From Paraspadella gotoi (lineage: Eukaryota > Chaetognatha), in assembly GCA_051294375.1 (NCBI GenBank), contig CM119271.1:14328770-14392769 (forward strand): 64,000 bases of DNA, written 5' to 3'. The position numbers and the translations under genes were made by a program. How positions within the stretch are numbered: position 1 is the first letter of the stretch; each line of letters begins with the position of its first letter. A model generated the notes under the pieces. The model saw nothing but the letters and a program-made list of their open reading frames with translations. It was not told the DNA's origin and made no database searches. Positions 42,450 through 55,322 of this stretch are shown piece by piece.

Positions 42450-42927
42450 TCACTGGGAGACGCTTCGTGACTCTGCGGCCAAAGACGAGTCTCTTTCTTG
42501 CTTCAAGATCCGCGCGATCTCGCTCTGATCTTGAAACGACTTCACGTTTTGCTGCTTCTTCATCGCCTGTAAAATTAGCGATAATTCGTACGAGAATACG
42601 CATCTTTATTCAATTGTCAAATCGTTGCATTCCAAGACTAAACTGGAATGCGAACAATAAAACCAATTGTGGAAGCAGCGCGGTCGGTTTGGAACACAGC
42701 CATCTCGTAACAAGATCAGGCTTTATCCACTTAAGGAAGGATCGATGGGAGGGGGGGAATAAACTAAATCAATCAATCAATCAAACAATGACCTGTCTCT
42801 GTGCGTCCTTAATGACTCCCTCCCTTAGAGATTCGAGGTCGGACTTTTGTTTGCGCAAAACCCAGACGACGATGGCGGAAGAAAAGAGGAGAGACGACGT
42901 CAGCGTCAACTTGGCCGTCGTCGTCAT
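42450..42927 (-). CDS. PET117: Cytochrome c oxidase assembly factor PET117
   Basis: Small mitochondrial protein needed for complex IV assembly. Two exons, about 42793-42927 and 42450-42567, give 83 residues. The N-terminus has a membrane segment (TLTSSLLFSSAIVVWVL) followed by LREGVIKDAQRQ, which matches the vertebrate LRDGVIRDIERQ. Exon 2 reads AMKKQQNVKSFQDQSEIARI and LKQERDSS. Each exon is shorter than 150 bases, so the gene is easily missed by ORF scanning. Its stop (42450-42452) lies only 55 bases before the PPM1K ATG. The gap contains AATAAA, then a pyrimidine run, then AG right before that ATG. Confidence 0.85.
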
Positions 42928-43210
42928 CGCGGACAAAAGAGCATCGTGTGGTCGGGGACAGATGTTTATGAGGAGGATATTTTTGTGAAGATTTAAGTTT
43001 TTTGTGTTTTTTTTTAATTTTTTTTTTTTTTATTAAATTTGCGGAAAATTAGGCCTCACGAAATTATTTTCTGTAAAAAAAAAGCAACTAATTCTGAACG
43101 AAACCGAAAGGAGAAAAAGAATTGAACTTTGGAAAAAGATCGCGGAGATTTAAAACGCGGAGAAACAGGAGGAGCGAAGAGAGAAAGTTGGGAGACGCGA
43201 TTCCAAACAC

Positions 43211-46200
43211 TCAATCGTCGTCGTCGTCGTCTTCGTCAGTCTCATAATTCTCATCGATGACTTTTTCTCCTTCTTCGTCATCATCGTCATCATCGTCCTC
43301 CCGATCTTCGTCATCATCGACGACGTTTTCTTCCTCCATTTTCTTCTTTAGTTCCGACAGAACTTCTTCGATCTGCTCTTTGTCGACACCGTACGTCGTT
43401 CCTAGAAAGGGACGACGAAGATCAATGTAAAAGCAAAAAGACAGAATGAAAAAAAAAATATATATACAGGGGTGGGACCCGATATGAACGATTTGATACA
43501 CAACAATAAAATGAGTGACAAAATTTTTTGGGGGCTTTTTACTTTTATATACAATAAAAAAAAATTTTTTTAAAGCAACTACAATGTTTTAAAAAACGTT
43601 TAGTCGTTTTTATGCTTACTTTCAAATTTTTTTAACCAAAATGCAATGTACACCTTGCGAGAAGCATTATTATACTATAAATAAGTATTTCCAAATATAT
43701 TTTTAACTTTTATGTCTTAGAATGAGATTAAACAATAAGTTTTCAAACATTTTTCTTCCAAACCGCGCGGAGAAAACCGAGCAGTTGCCTTTGCTGAATC
43801 AAATAAGCACAATATGAATGAATTTCAAAACAATTAATATATCGTCTAAAAGCTAAGAGAGAGTACTATACGAATATTTATTCGAATTTGAAAAATCATT
43901 TAGAGTTTTAGAGTAATGATTTTTTAAATTTTGTCTCGATATATATCTCCTCACCAGACTGAAGGAATCCTTTTTTGCTTCCAAGAAGCAGCGCCTGTTC
44001 CAAGGAGAGTTTCGAGTTGCTGTAGTGCTCCTTCCCTTGCATGCACCCGATCCATCCCAGCAGATACCAAACGAAGATATTCTCGTCGTCTTCGTCTGTA
44101 AAAATTGAGAAGCTCAAACTTCAAAGTGTCAAGTTTTAAATAACATCTGACGAGAGTTTTCAACGGAATTCCGCTCTTTTACCGAGGACAGTGTCGAGAA
44201 CTTCTACGGCGCGGTCGGCGAGATCACCGAAGTCTGGTCGCATCATGAAAAGTTCCATGAGAATCTTAGAGGCGTTGATTCGATCTTCTAACGTCAGTGG
44301 ACAAGGAATCACGGGGTCCGCCATCGCAGCCTCCGCCGCCGCCGAGGTAGAAGGAGAATCGTGATCTTCCTCCGTCAATTTCTGGCAATGGTAACAATTT
44401 AGAATTTTAATGAACAATATTCGTTGAAAGTATGCGTAATTATCATCAATCATCGTTATATTGCCCGACTTAAAGAAGTGCCACAATCTCATTTGCATAT
44501 TGCAGTATTTTATGAATATCTGGGATACCTAATTGTTGCATCCAGGAATAAATTTTTTAATATCAAACAACGTAAAATATGTTAAATTATCACGAAAGTT
44601 AAATAACCTGGGAAAAGGCTTAGGCCCCTAGAATTTTTCTGCCGAAACATCTTACAGTATAACAACGTTAAATTTCTCGAATTTATAGTTAGGTTAATAT
44701 CGTTATTGTTATTAATAGAAAATAATAGCGTCTTTATCATCGACAATGTCTTTTTAATAAAAACAAATCTGAGCAAACATTGTCGAGTCTACCCACGATC
44801 ATTCGCGGTAATTAATTAATTAATTTGATCCGAAATATTTGTTTTTGGTCTTTCCATCACTGACCACGATAAAAGCAACGACGACTATGAGAGCGACGAC
44901 GACAATAATATCGATAACGATCGACTTGATTGATTGATTGTTTAAATAATTAATAAATTGATTAATTGACCAATTAATTAATAATTGATTAATTGACCAA
45001 TTAATTAATAATTGATTAATTAATTGACTAATTAACTGATTAAATATTTGATTAATTAATACATCTTGTATTTACACTTAATATAAAAGGAAAAAGAAGC
45101 ATAACCAATTAGTGAAACTCATTTCCACTCAGACGATTCCATCGAAACTTGATTTCCAGCTTAATCACACACTTTCCTACCTACACACACAAAATTTCAT
45201 TCAAATCCATCCATCCAATCACGAGTTTTTTGCTAAGGTGGGACGGACGGACAGACATAAATCGATGTTCTGACATGATATAAGTGAATGCCCGACAAGA
45301 TTGAGGGGGCGGACCGACGGACCGACAAAGTGACTAAAAAAATAAAACCATAAATTTTTATCATAAGAGCGAGAAAAAAACTAATGTTTAAATTTCCACC
45401 TGATACATCGGAAGCCAAAGGTCGACGCTTCTCTCGATGGCCGCCTTCGCCTCCACCAATCGATCTCCGTCTTCCTCATCTTCCCCGTCGTCGCCGTCCA
45501 CCATGGAGATGCACCACGATGCCAAAAGCTGATGGGCCTCGGGGGCGTTGGGCCGCGTCTCCACGGCCGCGTCCAGGTGACGCTTGCAGGTCGCCGCCGC
45601 GTCGGGGGATTCGCAGAGGTCGGTTAGGTAAATTTCCGCGATGGACAAGTGTCCTTGAGGTGAATATCAAAACAAACCTTTAATGCGAATTCATTCGTAT
45701 CAATTGAGGGAAGCCTCTAATCTTCCCCACCTCGACAAATGTCCGCTTGCAATTCCTCCAACTTGCTAACGCCAGTCGACGAATCCGCCGACGCCGCCGC
45801 CCCTTGCTCCTCATCTCCCAATCCTCCCCTGATCGCGACTTCTTTCTCTTTCTCCATGATTTCGATCCCTCGACGAAAGAGAGCGACGCTCTCCTCTCCC
45901 TCCTCCAACTGCGCCAGACTCATGTACTTGGCGTAACCTTCGTCCGGCTGAAGCTCCGTCGCGCGGAAGAAACGAGTTCGGGCGCCGGAAACGTCGCAGC
46001 GTTCCAAAAGAACGGCGCCCATGGTTTCTAGGGCGGGAACGTGGTTCTGACCAAAAAAGAAAACGGCGCCGGGGGGGGAGGGAAAGAATCGATTTGAATT
46101 GATCTTCGATACAAAACAACGATCTTCCTAAATTCCCGAGCACTCACTTCGTCCATCTCTAAAGCGGCGGCGCAACACCGGAATGCCTCGTCCACGTCGT

Positions 46201-46375
46201 AAGAGTCCAAGGCGGCTCTCGCTCGCTCGAGACACGCCTCCACCGTCGCCGGCGTCTCCTTTCTCTTCCGGCGTGACGACGATAGCGTCATCCCACGGAC
46301 TTCGGAATTGAGTTTTCGCAAAGCGTCGTCCCTGTTACGTTTCCCCGTTCGCGTCTTTTTCCGCGGTTTACCCAT
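43211..46375 (-). CDS. TPR protein resembling Acl4, chaperone of ribosomal protein uL4
   Basis: Acl4-type proteins hold newly made Rpl4 on its way to pre-ribosomes; the assignment is by domain layout. Exons are about 46146-46375, 45728-46048, 45400-45660, 44182-44383, 43958-44099 and 43211-43402. The start MGKPRKKTRTGKRNRDD is strongly basic. TPR-like helical repeats follow: ERARAALDSYDVDEAFRCCA, GARTRFFRATELQPDEGYAK, CKRHLDAAVETRPNAPEAHQ, FVWYLLGWIGCMQG and SLEQALLLGSKKG. The C-terminus is an acidic tail (runs of Asp/Glu ending DEDDDDDD), as in fungal Acl4. A large intron near 44400-45380 holds AT-repeat tracts. Confidence 0.8.
44815..45065. repeat. TTAATTAA-type low-complexity tract in the Acl4-like gene intron
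   Basis: Imperfect repeats of AATTAATTGATTAATTGACC occupy about 200 bases. The same simple pattern occurs near 1460-1515 and 3090-3125. No coding content seen. Confidence 0.8.
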
Positions 46376-46798
46376 TATTTTTTACAAGTATTTACTTTTA
46401 ATTTTTAATCATTTAAACCAAACCCACCCAATACAACTGAAAATTTAAAAAGAAAAATTACAAATTACAATAAAACAGGACAAAAAATGGTCGAGCATTA
46501 AAGAAAATACATAAGGTAGCCTAAAACATTCAACGCTCTCATCATCTGAGAATCGCAAGGAATGACAAATAATTTTCTCAAAAAAAAAAAAAAAAAAAAG
46601 TGTTACAACGCAAACGCAAAAAAATTTATTAAAGATTGGTTAAAAACAGTATATCCATTTTATGATGGCGATCAAAAAAGTAGTTGCGCGAGGGATAGGA
46701 AAGTGGACAAAAGAGTTTTTTCCACTCGATTCGATCCGCGCACTGAATCCACTCGCTCTCTCACTCTCTCTCTTCTAGCGCTCTCTCACTTTCCCCCT

Positions 46799-49730
46799 TC
46801 ACTCCAAAACGACCTCGGTGTCGTCTTCCCGATGAGGAATGAACCGAGTCTTCCTGAGCGCGCCTCTGGCCTCGGCGGCGCCCGTCTCTGTCATCTGCTC
46901 CCAGTCTTTGACCGACTGACCTACGACGAATCCGATGGCCTGTTTTCTTTCTTGGCTTCTCATCTCTTCAATGTCGGCCCATCGGACTCTGATCAGGAGG
47001 GAAGGGGAACGAAAGATGTCAGACATAAGAGGTGACGTTAACAAACTATAATTCAAATTTCAATCCCCTCTGCACCTTTTCTTGCCGTCCTTCTTCACTG
47101 GTCGATGAACAATCTCGGCCTCGAGGAAATCCTGCATGGAGATCTTCTTTTCTCTGTCTCCTTCAGCGGAAGTGTGGCGTCGACGTCTGGCGCTCAAACC
47201 GTCCAAAAGATCTGAGAAAAGTTGATGGTCGAGGAAAGATTAAAAATCGCCATCTTTGAATGGAGAAGAACGATTCAGTCGGCAAATGTTTGTTAAATTT
47301 GTTTTAAATAAATAAATATTAAAATTACACAAATCTAAAAATATTCATGAGTTTAAAATTAAAAATTACGTCTCATATTTATTTAAACAAGTGAAGACTG
47401 GATCGCAGAATAAACCACATGTGAAAAAAAAAACTGTTTAGGATAAATTTAAATGTTTTAACAGAATCTAAACGCTATCTTGGGGGTAAAATGCGTATAT
47501 CATGTCGACATTCACATTTAATGTAGAAGATCCTAATATGCGGGATGTTAATGTGAACCAAGCCACCCTCCCTCATCTAATAAAACAAAGCCCCCCCCAC
47601 CCCCCACCACACAAAGACAAAATAATTCCCTTCGCTCTCGCACAATCCCCCTTCCCCCTCGAGGCACCAGCTCTTACCGAGATTTGTCTCGGACACGTCT
47701 CCGTCCCATTTGCTGCGAATTACTTTCCTGAAATAACAACCCTCGTCCTCTTCCTCATCCTCTTCCCCATCTGCCCGTTGTCTTTTCCCTTTCCCCTTGT
47801 CCCCGTTTTCGTCGGCGTTGCCTTCGTCGTCGTCGTCCCCGTCGTCTGTGTCTCCCTTTTCCCCCTCATTAATTTTCTCTCCCTTTTTTTCCTCTTCCTT
47901 CTTCTCCTCCTCCTCCACGGCGTCCTCCATCTCCACTTCTTGGATATCGTCCTCCTGCAACAGAGTCCTGATATCGAGTTTAATCATGTGATCGGGAGTC
48001 TTTACCCAATTCGCGCAAATCTGGCTCAGCTCCTCCGCTGTTCGGCCGTGGACGTTGCGCTTGACGCAAACCCCAGCCTCGACGACCAGCTCGACGACGT
48101 AGACTTGGAATCCTTTGGATTTGGCGAAGCTCCAAAACTCTTCGAACTCGGCGACCTTTTGGAAGACGGCGTCGACGACTAGAAAAGGGAAGAACCCTTG
48201 CTCCACGTTCTTCTTGAACATCTTCAAGAGGCTCTTGTAGTAGGCGGGCTCCATGTCCGCGTCGTACTCGTAGACCATCGACGTCTTCTTCACCATCTTG
48301 CCCGTCTTAGGGTTCCGTTCCATCGTCTCAACGTCGGTGGAGAAGAAGTCATCGATGGAAAGAATCCGCGGCGCCGTCGCGCCCGACGACGACTCCGCCT
48401 GCTCCTTCTCCTTGATCAGTTTAGCCAAGTGGGACTTTCCGGCGCCGGGCGGGCCCCGCACGATGATGGCGATGTTTCTCGGACGCCGCTTCCGACCCGG
48501 ATCGCACAGGATGCTGTCTACCATCACCGTTTCGGCTTTGGGCGGTGGGGGAGGAGGTGGCGGCGTTGCCTTGGGGACGGGCGGCGTGGGTCTCGTTTTA
48601 TCGGCCCCTTTATCTCGGGAAGACGCAGGTGGAGATCGAGAACGACGATTCCGACCGGAGGTGCGGGAAGGCGAGGAGTCGCGTCGGCTATCAAAGATTC
48701 GTGGCCGGTCTTCGCACTCATTTCCTTGATCCCTCCCTCGCAAAACGCCGCGCGGGATCGGCAACGCCCTTCGCCGTCGCTCCTCTTTCTCCCGTTCCGC
48801 CTGCATCTCCCGTTCGATGTTGGCGCCATAAGCGTCGAAGGCGTCTTCGGGTCGTTTGGACACCTGAGGCGCCTGGATGTTCGGCAGAGAAGAGTTGGCG
48901 ACGTTTCCGGTGCCGGGATAATTGAGGATGTCGTTCAAAGCTCGATCCACTTGTTCGTCATTAAACTGATTCCTTCCGTGACCGTAGTCGATAGATCGAA
49001 CTGACGACGATTCCGCGACCGGCTCGGCCAGAGATGGCGGTGGCGGCGGCGGAGGCGGCAGATACGGCGCCGAGCGGGGCTGGTTTTGTTCGAACGCCGG
49101 TCCGCCGCCGCCGGAATTATAACCCGTCGAGTTCCCTTGGACAAAGCGAGGTTGATTGGCCGAGTTGGGGTTGGAGAATCTCGGGTTGTTAGGGCGGCAA
49201 GCGTTGGGCGGGTTGTTCGGATGGGAGGCGAAAGCGTTGGGCTGACTGTAAGAGTTTCCGGAGAAGCGGAAAGGTTTAGCGAAAAATTCGTCAAACGGAT
49301 TCGGGGCTTTGGCGCCGAATCGAGGGTTCGAGAAACCCCCGGCGGCGGAAGCCGATTGGACGCCGAGGAAACCGCCGACGCCTTGTGAATTCTGCGGCGC
49401 CATATGAGCATTCTGGTTTCTAAAGTTCAGGTTTTGTTGCGGCGCCATGGAAGCGCCTCCCCACGGACCCTGAAGCGGCATCATGGCTCGAGCAACGCCG
49501 AGTCCAGGCGCGCCAAATGGCGCTCCGCTCATTTGACCCACGACGCCCATGGAGCCGGAGGCGACACTCAAACCCCAATGAGATCCCATCATCCCTTGAT
49601 TGAAGCCGTGATTCATTCCTCCTCCTCCTCCTCCTTGAAGGAAAGGTAAGGAATAACCCTGAGGAAACATCCCTCCTCCTCCGCCGCCGCCGCCGCCCGG
49701 GCCCCCGCCGCGGGGAAATCCGTTGTACAT
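46799..49730 (-). CDS. YLPM1: YLP motif-containing protein 1 (ZAP3), compact form
   Basis: Nuclear protein with a P-loop kinase-like domain, linked in vertebrates to PP1 and RNA-binding partners. Exons are 47678-49730, about 47078-47213, and 46799-46989. The N-terminal 300 residues are Gly/Pro/Asn-rich and low complexity, with a polyglycine run and PPPPPPPP. An Arg/Ser region follows. The kinase-like part begins NIAIIVRGPPGAGKSHLAKL (P-loop near residue 425), then ILSIDDFF, YEYDADMEPAYYKSLLKMFK and FPFLVVDAVF. Then comes an acidic Glu/Asp run. The C-terminus KKRVRWADIEEM, IGFVVGQS and RALRKTRFI-like end match vertebrate YLPM1 (VRWADLEEKKEQ, IGFVVGQTDW, LNRTKYI). It is about a third of the vertebrate length. 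Confidence 0.92.
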
Positions 49731-50270
49731 AATCTTATAATTTTAAAGATTTCATTCGCCAAGACACTAAAAGTTGAAACAATGACAATGTATAAAATGG
49801 TTGTATAAAATTATGAGCGTATAACAAAAAATTGAGATCGGACAAGAATTAATCACGAGACGCCTGTGGAACTAAAAGCTACTTCCAAGACGAACGAACG
49901 AATAACAACGAATTCTGTTGAAACAACAACAACAACAAAAATTCAATTAATACGCAATCCTGACTTTTAATAAAAGCACAAGCTTCCAAGCTTAAAGACA
50001 GATGAAATGTTCTTCGAACGTTATAAAATATTGCGTGATGCGAATATTGCGAGCAGCAACTCGCTATATTGGCATCAGTCATCGATGAAAATTTTCTCAA
50101 TGTCGATGAAAGAATAAAACGTTGGCCGACATGAGTCGTTTACAAGCTAAGGCATCATTGAACGAGTAAAACGAACGACAGAATTTCCAACTCTGGTAGA
50201 CGTATAAATTAAAGTACACCATATAAAAAAAACTAAAAATTACTCCAAAGACTTTTTACTTCTCCATCTC

Positions 50271-51678
50271 TCACTCCATCAAAGCCTCCTCAAACATATT
50301 TTCCAGCTCGGAATTAATCCCTTCCAAATCGAGCGCCAATTCCCCCGTCCTGATTCTCTCCAGCAAAAAGGCTTTGATCCGACCCACTCTCTCGGCCTCC
50401 TCGGTCACTTCCGCCCCCGCTGCGCCCTTCAAACTCTTCATCCTTTTGCCGACGAGGGCGCGGAGCTTGACGTCCGCCTGGTGGACGACGTTGTTGAGGC
50501 CGACGGAGCGATCCTCCTCGCGACGCGCGTCCTCGTCAGCGTCGTCAACGAGAACGCGAGGCGCGACGACGTCGCCGGCGACGATGAGGAGATTGCGGAG
50601 AATCTTGTCGATCTCATTGGGAAGGTAGAGGTCGGAGAGGAAAAGGGCGGATGATCGCTTCTCTTCATCTTCCTCCTCTTCCAAAGGACTCTCTCTTTCC
50701 CCCGCTTCCCCATTCTCCTCTCCTCCAATCAAAATCGTCCAACTTCTTCTCTCCCAAGGATACATCTTCTGATTGGTCAGTTCCATGTTGGCCGCCATCT
50801 TTCCGATGACGTCATCGGTGACGCGCTCGGGCGAAGATCGACGAGCGTTGTGGATCTTGGCGTTGGCCATGGACACCGAGAGAAAGACCTGAAGAGGTTC
50901 GGTTACGTATCGGTGGAGATGAGAAAAAAAATTACCTCCGTGAATTAAACCTGAAGAAAACCGATGCGGTGTCGACGAGCCACTTGATAAAACTCGTATC
51001 TTTGGCTGCGAAGATGGTTGTTGTCATCGAGGATGACGAGCGTCGAATGCTGAGACGACGACGACGACGACGACAAAAAGGAAAAGTGAAAGAAGCAGCC
51101 GTTCCTGACGACGGCCTCTACGACTCGTCGAACGGCGAATGAGATCTCCTCGACGCGCGGGTTCGATTGGACGGCTTCCGCGGCGCCTTCGTGATTAACG
51201 GCGACGGAATGAAGAAAGTCGCGAATTTCGTCTCGCGATTCGAACCCGATTTCCTTTTCTTGGACGACGACGGCGTCGACGATGGCGACCACCGCTTTTC
51301 TGAAGGACTTGGTCCGTCCGGTCATCGGCTCGGAACTGCTCTCGATCGCCGGCAGAAAATCGTCATAGTGGAAATGGAAGACGTCCACTCGACCTGAAGT
51401 GATTGGAGAGAGAGGCTCTAGTTGATGTCCAATGTACAATTGTACATTTTAAACATGATAAAATTTTTTTTTTAACTACTTTAAAAGACGGTCGATTTCC
51501 TAACCTTACATAATCGCTCACCGGAAAGAGATCCTCCCGAGGACGGGAGCTTCGCCCCCAGACCCGCCCCGACATCTGCGTCCGCGATTTGCTCCAATCG
51601 CGCCAGGAGATTCTTGACAAAGGTGGTTTTTCCGGCGCCGGGAAGACCCACCAGGGGTATCAGAATCACATTAGACAT
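50271..51678 (-). CDS. PSTK: L-seryl-tRNA(Sec) kinase
   Basis: Phosphorylates seryl-tRNA(Sec), a required step in making selenocysteine. Three exons, about 51522-51678, 50952-51396 and 50271-50890. The start MSNVILIPLVGLPGAGKTTF has the P-loop GLPGAGKT. Exon 2 has VFHFHYDDFLP, a Ser-rich insert, and STLVILDDNNHLRSQRYEFY, typical of the PSTK/KTI12 kinase fold (DDNxxxxSxR). Exon 3 has SPERVTDDVIGKMAANMEL and PWERRSW, matching vertebrate PERVTDDVI..WEHNS. An acidic insert follows the latter. It implies that this animal makes selenoproteins. Confidence 0.93.
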
Positions 51679-51681
51679 TTT

Positions 51682-53351
51682 AACAACATGGATTCTGGAG
51701 TTTGTATTTTAATAATTAAAGTTTTAACTTTTTAAAATTTTGACCGATTTTGAATATGGATACGATGACCTTTTCTGATCCAGTGTTGTTGTCATAAATT
51801 TCTTTGACTAAAAATAGAAGAGAAAAGAGAATAGCGGTAACAGGGAATCAACGTAATGGGGAAAACTCATTTTATTCAAAAATCACAAATTTTTTTACTG
51901 AGTTAAAAGTTAAAACTAACGACTTCTTGTCCCAAACCACAATAAACAACTATGTTGTAAACTTATTTAAAAGCATAACTTTTATTTGATAAATTTGAAA
52001 GTACTGGTGCAGTGGTGCACTGACGAGGGTTGTTACTCAAAAATAAAAAGTTTTGTACCCAGTTGTATAGGGACTTACATTTATTTCTAAAAGCTAATTA
52101 ACTTCTAAATCTACAGATCAACGAAAACGCGAAATGACGCGCAACAACACAAACTTTCGAAAAGCATCGCCTCAAAATTTGCGTCGATCTGTAAATGTTT
52201 CTTGTTGTCCAGCTATTGCTTTTAAAATTGAAAATACTCACCCTAAAATTTAACGGCCGATTTTGGAAAGGTTTTAAATTTATTCTTTCTGTCGCTAGGT
52301 TTTAAAATAATTTATATTTGGGCATTGCTTTTTAAATTTGGCTATTATGCATCCGAATAAGGGTGCAGAGCTTGGTGGATTTAGAAAAAAAATAATATTT
52401 TTGTGTAACAAATGCGGTAATAATTATAATAATAATCGTAAAATGCGAAGTGCAAATAGAAAATAAAAACGTCGTCAGAATATAATTCCCGACTGATAAA
52501 AGTAGAAAGGTGAATAAGGCACAATGACGAATATTCGTAGCACAGCAACAACAAAAACGAACCTTTAATTTCTCTTTTATATACATATACAGCTTAGCTT
52601 CATTCATAGTACCTCATTGAATATCTTTTTTAAGTATTACTGTATTAAGTCTGTATAGCCTTTATTAAAAAAAAAAATACAGCCTTCCAAAACTAAATAT
52701 TTTCACTGTTATTTTGGGTTCTTTTTCAAACGTCATTTATGTTTAATTTTAATAAAAAAAAGTCACATCATCGTCATTAAAACGGTAAAAAAACATAACA
52801 GAGAAAAAACAGAGAAACAACACTAAAAGAAACAGAAGTAGCCATGCAACTAGACAGACGTGAAACGAGACTAGAAGAGAAAAACTGGAGGGCAACTTGT
52901 ATCCGAGTACATGATATTGGTGTTAAAGTTGGTTGACAACGAAGGCGTAAACGGTTTCATCCTTCACATCCTAAACATGAATTCATAATAATAATAATAG
53001 TAATAATAATAATAATTTTTGGCCGAAAAAAGGAAAAAAAAAAGAATTCGCCGTGACGAAAGGAAGCCAAACAGTTTCGCAAAGCGTATCGAGGCGGCAT
53101 GCGCGTCCACGCTTTAGGCTATAATTTATTAATATCAATTAATAAACTTGACTATTTAGCAGCGAACAAACTTCCATGAATATATTATTTTTTTTAAATA
53201 TATAAGTCGTGAACGCAATGAGAGCTTCGCGCTCTTTTTTCGGACAAAAAGAACGAACATTAAATTCAATCATTGACTGTATAACAAAGTGTTAGTAGTG
53301 CGATTAATTAGTTGTTGCGACTTTATTTAACTAAAGGTTTTTCGATCGACT
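51682..53351. other. Spacer between the LIM gene and PSTK
   Basis: AT-rich, 1.7 kb, with A runs. It likely includes the 3' UTR of the LIM gene on the right. No further exon with conserved content was found on either strand. Confidence 0.55.
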
Positions 53352-53415
53352 CTATCTCTTGACTTTGAGGGTGGCGCGCTCGGCCATCGGCGGCGAAGCT
53401 AGCGGGGAGATCTTG

Positions 53416-53452
<37 letters not shown>

Positions 53453-54416
53453 ATGCGGAAGACGACAAAGAGGACGAAGAGGAGATGCGCGGCGGATAAG
53501 AGGATCGAGAATCAGGTGAGGTCCGGCTTAACTGGAATTAAAAAGGATATAGAATAACGAAACGAAACGAAACGAAACGAAACGAAACGAAACGAAACGA
53601 AACGAAACGAAACGAAACGAAACGAAACCTGGTGATGAGGATACGCCCCGTTTCGAAGGCCACCGTTGGGGACGGATGTGATGTAATTTGTCGGTGGCGC
53701 TTGAAAAAAAAAAAGGATTGGGACGTCAAACAAGACGAAGCATTAAATGTTCGAGAGTTTCTACGGAGATCTTTGCTCACCATTGACGGAGTGAATGAGA
53801 GCGAGTCTGGCCATGTGGCACCCGTAGCAAAGCAGACGCCCGTCCAAAGGGTAGCAGCGTTGGTCGGGTTCGTCCGTCAACTGCATGTTGCAATCTTCGC
53901 AGTGGTAACAGTCCACATGGAAGTCCCTGTGAAAAAAACGAATGATAATCTAAATCTTTTACTAAATATAGTCTTTCTCTCTAAACTCACCTTCCCATGG
54001 AGACGACTCTGACGGTTTCCCCCGTCCCGTCGGGCACTGGGGTGATCGGTCCACCGCAGGCGTGACACTTTGGGGCAAAGACGGCGTGGTAGTCGGCGAC
54101 GCAGTAGACGCGCCCCTCGGGGTCGACGGTGAAGGGGACGCCGTCGAGGCACTCTTGACAGGTGCAGCACCTGGTGAGAGGTGAATAATGAGGACGATTA
54201 GAACAACAGTCCAAAGAGCAAGGCAGAAATGCCTTCCTTTTTACCTGAAGCATCCGGGATGATAGGACTTCCCCATGGCCTGAAGGATCCGCTCCATGAT
54301 CGGATGCTGACAAACGGCGCACTTGTCGGCAACGTGGTGAAACCCAGAGTAAAGATAATTCTTCTTCGCAGTAAACTTTGCCGCTCACGTCGTAGAAGTT
54401 TTTCCCCTGGAAGGAC

Positions 54417-54447
<31 letters not shown>

Positions 54448-55322
54448 AATAAAAATCAATGTAAGAGATGATAATTTAATATGATCTTAAATGAGATTGA
54501 ATTTCCCAATCTCATTTACATATTTCAGTATTAAATCTAAATGTGTCTTAATTTCATTTTGGATTTTGATATTAGTTCTGTTTCTATATCAATACCGTTA
54601 ATTCCATTTTCAATCCAAGTATTCTTCCGTTATACCTGAGCGTTTTGGCGCAAGAGTGGCAGACGAAGCACGATGTGTGGTAGAGGTTTCCCATCGCCTG
54701 ACACGCCTCCGAAGCGCCTGTCACTGGGAGACCGCAGGCGAAGCAATTCCCGAAAAACTCTGGCAAATAAAATGTCAAGTTCGGTCACAATTTCGATTTA
54801 CGAATCTCCCTCTTTTCCAATTATCCCTCAATCAAAGTCATTACCTCTTCCCCCCGTCTTTTACTTACCTTTTCCCATCGACATCGAGGAGGGAGCCCCA
54901 CCGGCCGCCTCCTTCTCCATCTCCTCCTCCAACTGCTTCGTCAACGCCTCTAACTTCCGCTCGGCTGCGCTCGGTCCCGGAGTCTTCGGCGGCGTCACCA
55001 TCATCGGCAACATGACGCGTCCGCGGACTTTGGGCGCGACCGCGGTGGCGACGCCGACGCTCTCCGCGCCGCCGCCGGCGGAAGTAGACAGCGCGATGGC
55101 TTTACCGGGCGTTGCACGATAAGCCGAATGTACTGTGGCGCCGTGATCCCCGGGATTTTTGTTGTTGTCATCGCTGTTGTTGTTGTTGTTAAAGTTTTTC
55201 CGAGGGTTGGGGGCGTGGGAGTGATAAGATTTATGATTGGCGGAGTGATTGGCTGGGTGATTGGCGGTGGAGAATCCGAGGATGGCGGAGCTCATATCGG
55301 TTCGATGATTTCCTTGATGCAT
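53352..55322 (-). CDS. Ajuba/LIMD1/WTIP-family LIM protein, with a frame break
   Basis: These proteins bridge adhesion sites, Hippo signalling and silencing complexes. Exons are about 54868-55322, 54633-54763, 54261-54411, 53990-54176, 53782-53927, 53630-53701 and 53352-53533. The pre-LIM part is short (about 150 residues). LIM1: [20 protein letters not shown] to [13 protein letters not shown]2: [47 protein letters not shown]3: [44 protein letters not shown]. These match Ajuba-group LIM domains closely. After LIM3 there is a longer tail with [13 protein letters not shown], a run of about 12 Ala and the end ERATLKVKR. In the LIM1-LIM2 joint (about 54355) one surplus base shifts the frame between VYCEE and YLYSGF. 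Confidence 0.88.
53417..53454. repeat. GCC repeat encoding polyalanine in the LIM gene
   Basis: About 12 tandem GCC/GCG units, read on the minus strand as a run of alanines in the last exon. Confidence 0.9.
53556..53628. repeat. (CGAAA)n pentanucleotide microsatellite at a LIM-gene splice donor
   Basis: About 14 tandem units. On the minus strand the intron begins GTTTCGTTTCG, so the repeat forms the 5' splice site of this intron. Confidence 0.95.
54476..54590 (+). repeat. Dispersed repeat with hairpin, copy 3 (LIM gene intron)
   Basis: Matches 32505-32625 in inverted orientation over about 115 bases, with the hairpin AAATGAGATTG...CAATCTCATTT at 54490-54518. Confidence 0.8.

Noticed and set aside
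48198-49004. Long plus-strand open frames over YLPM1
   Set aside because: They are shadows of the GC-rich YLPM1 exon, with Arg/Leu-rich meaningless translation.
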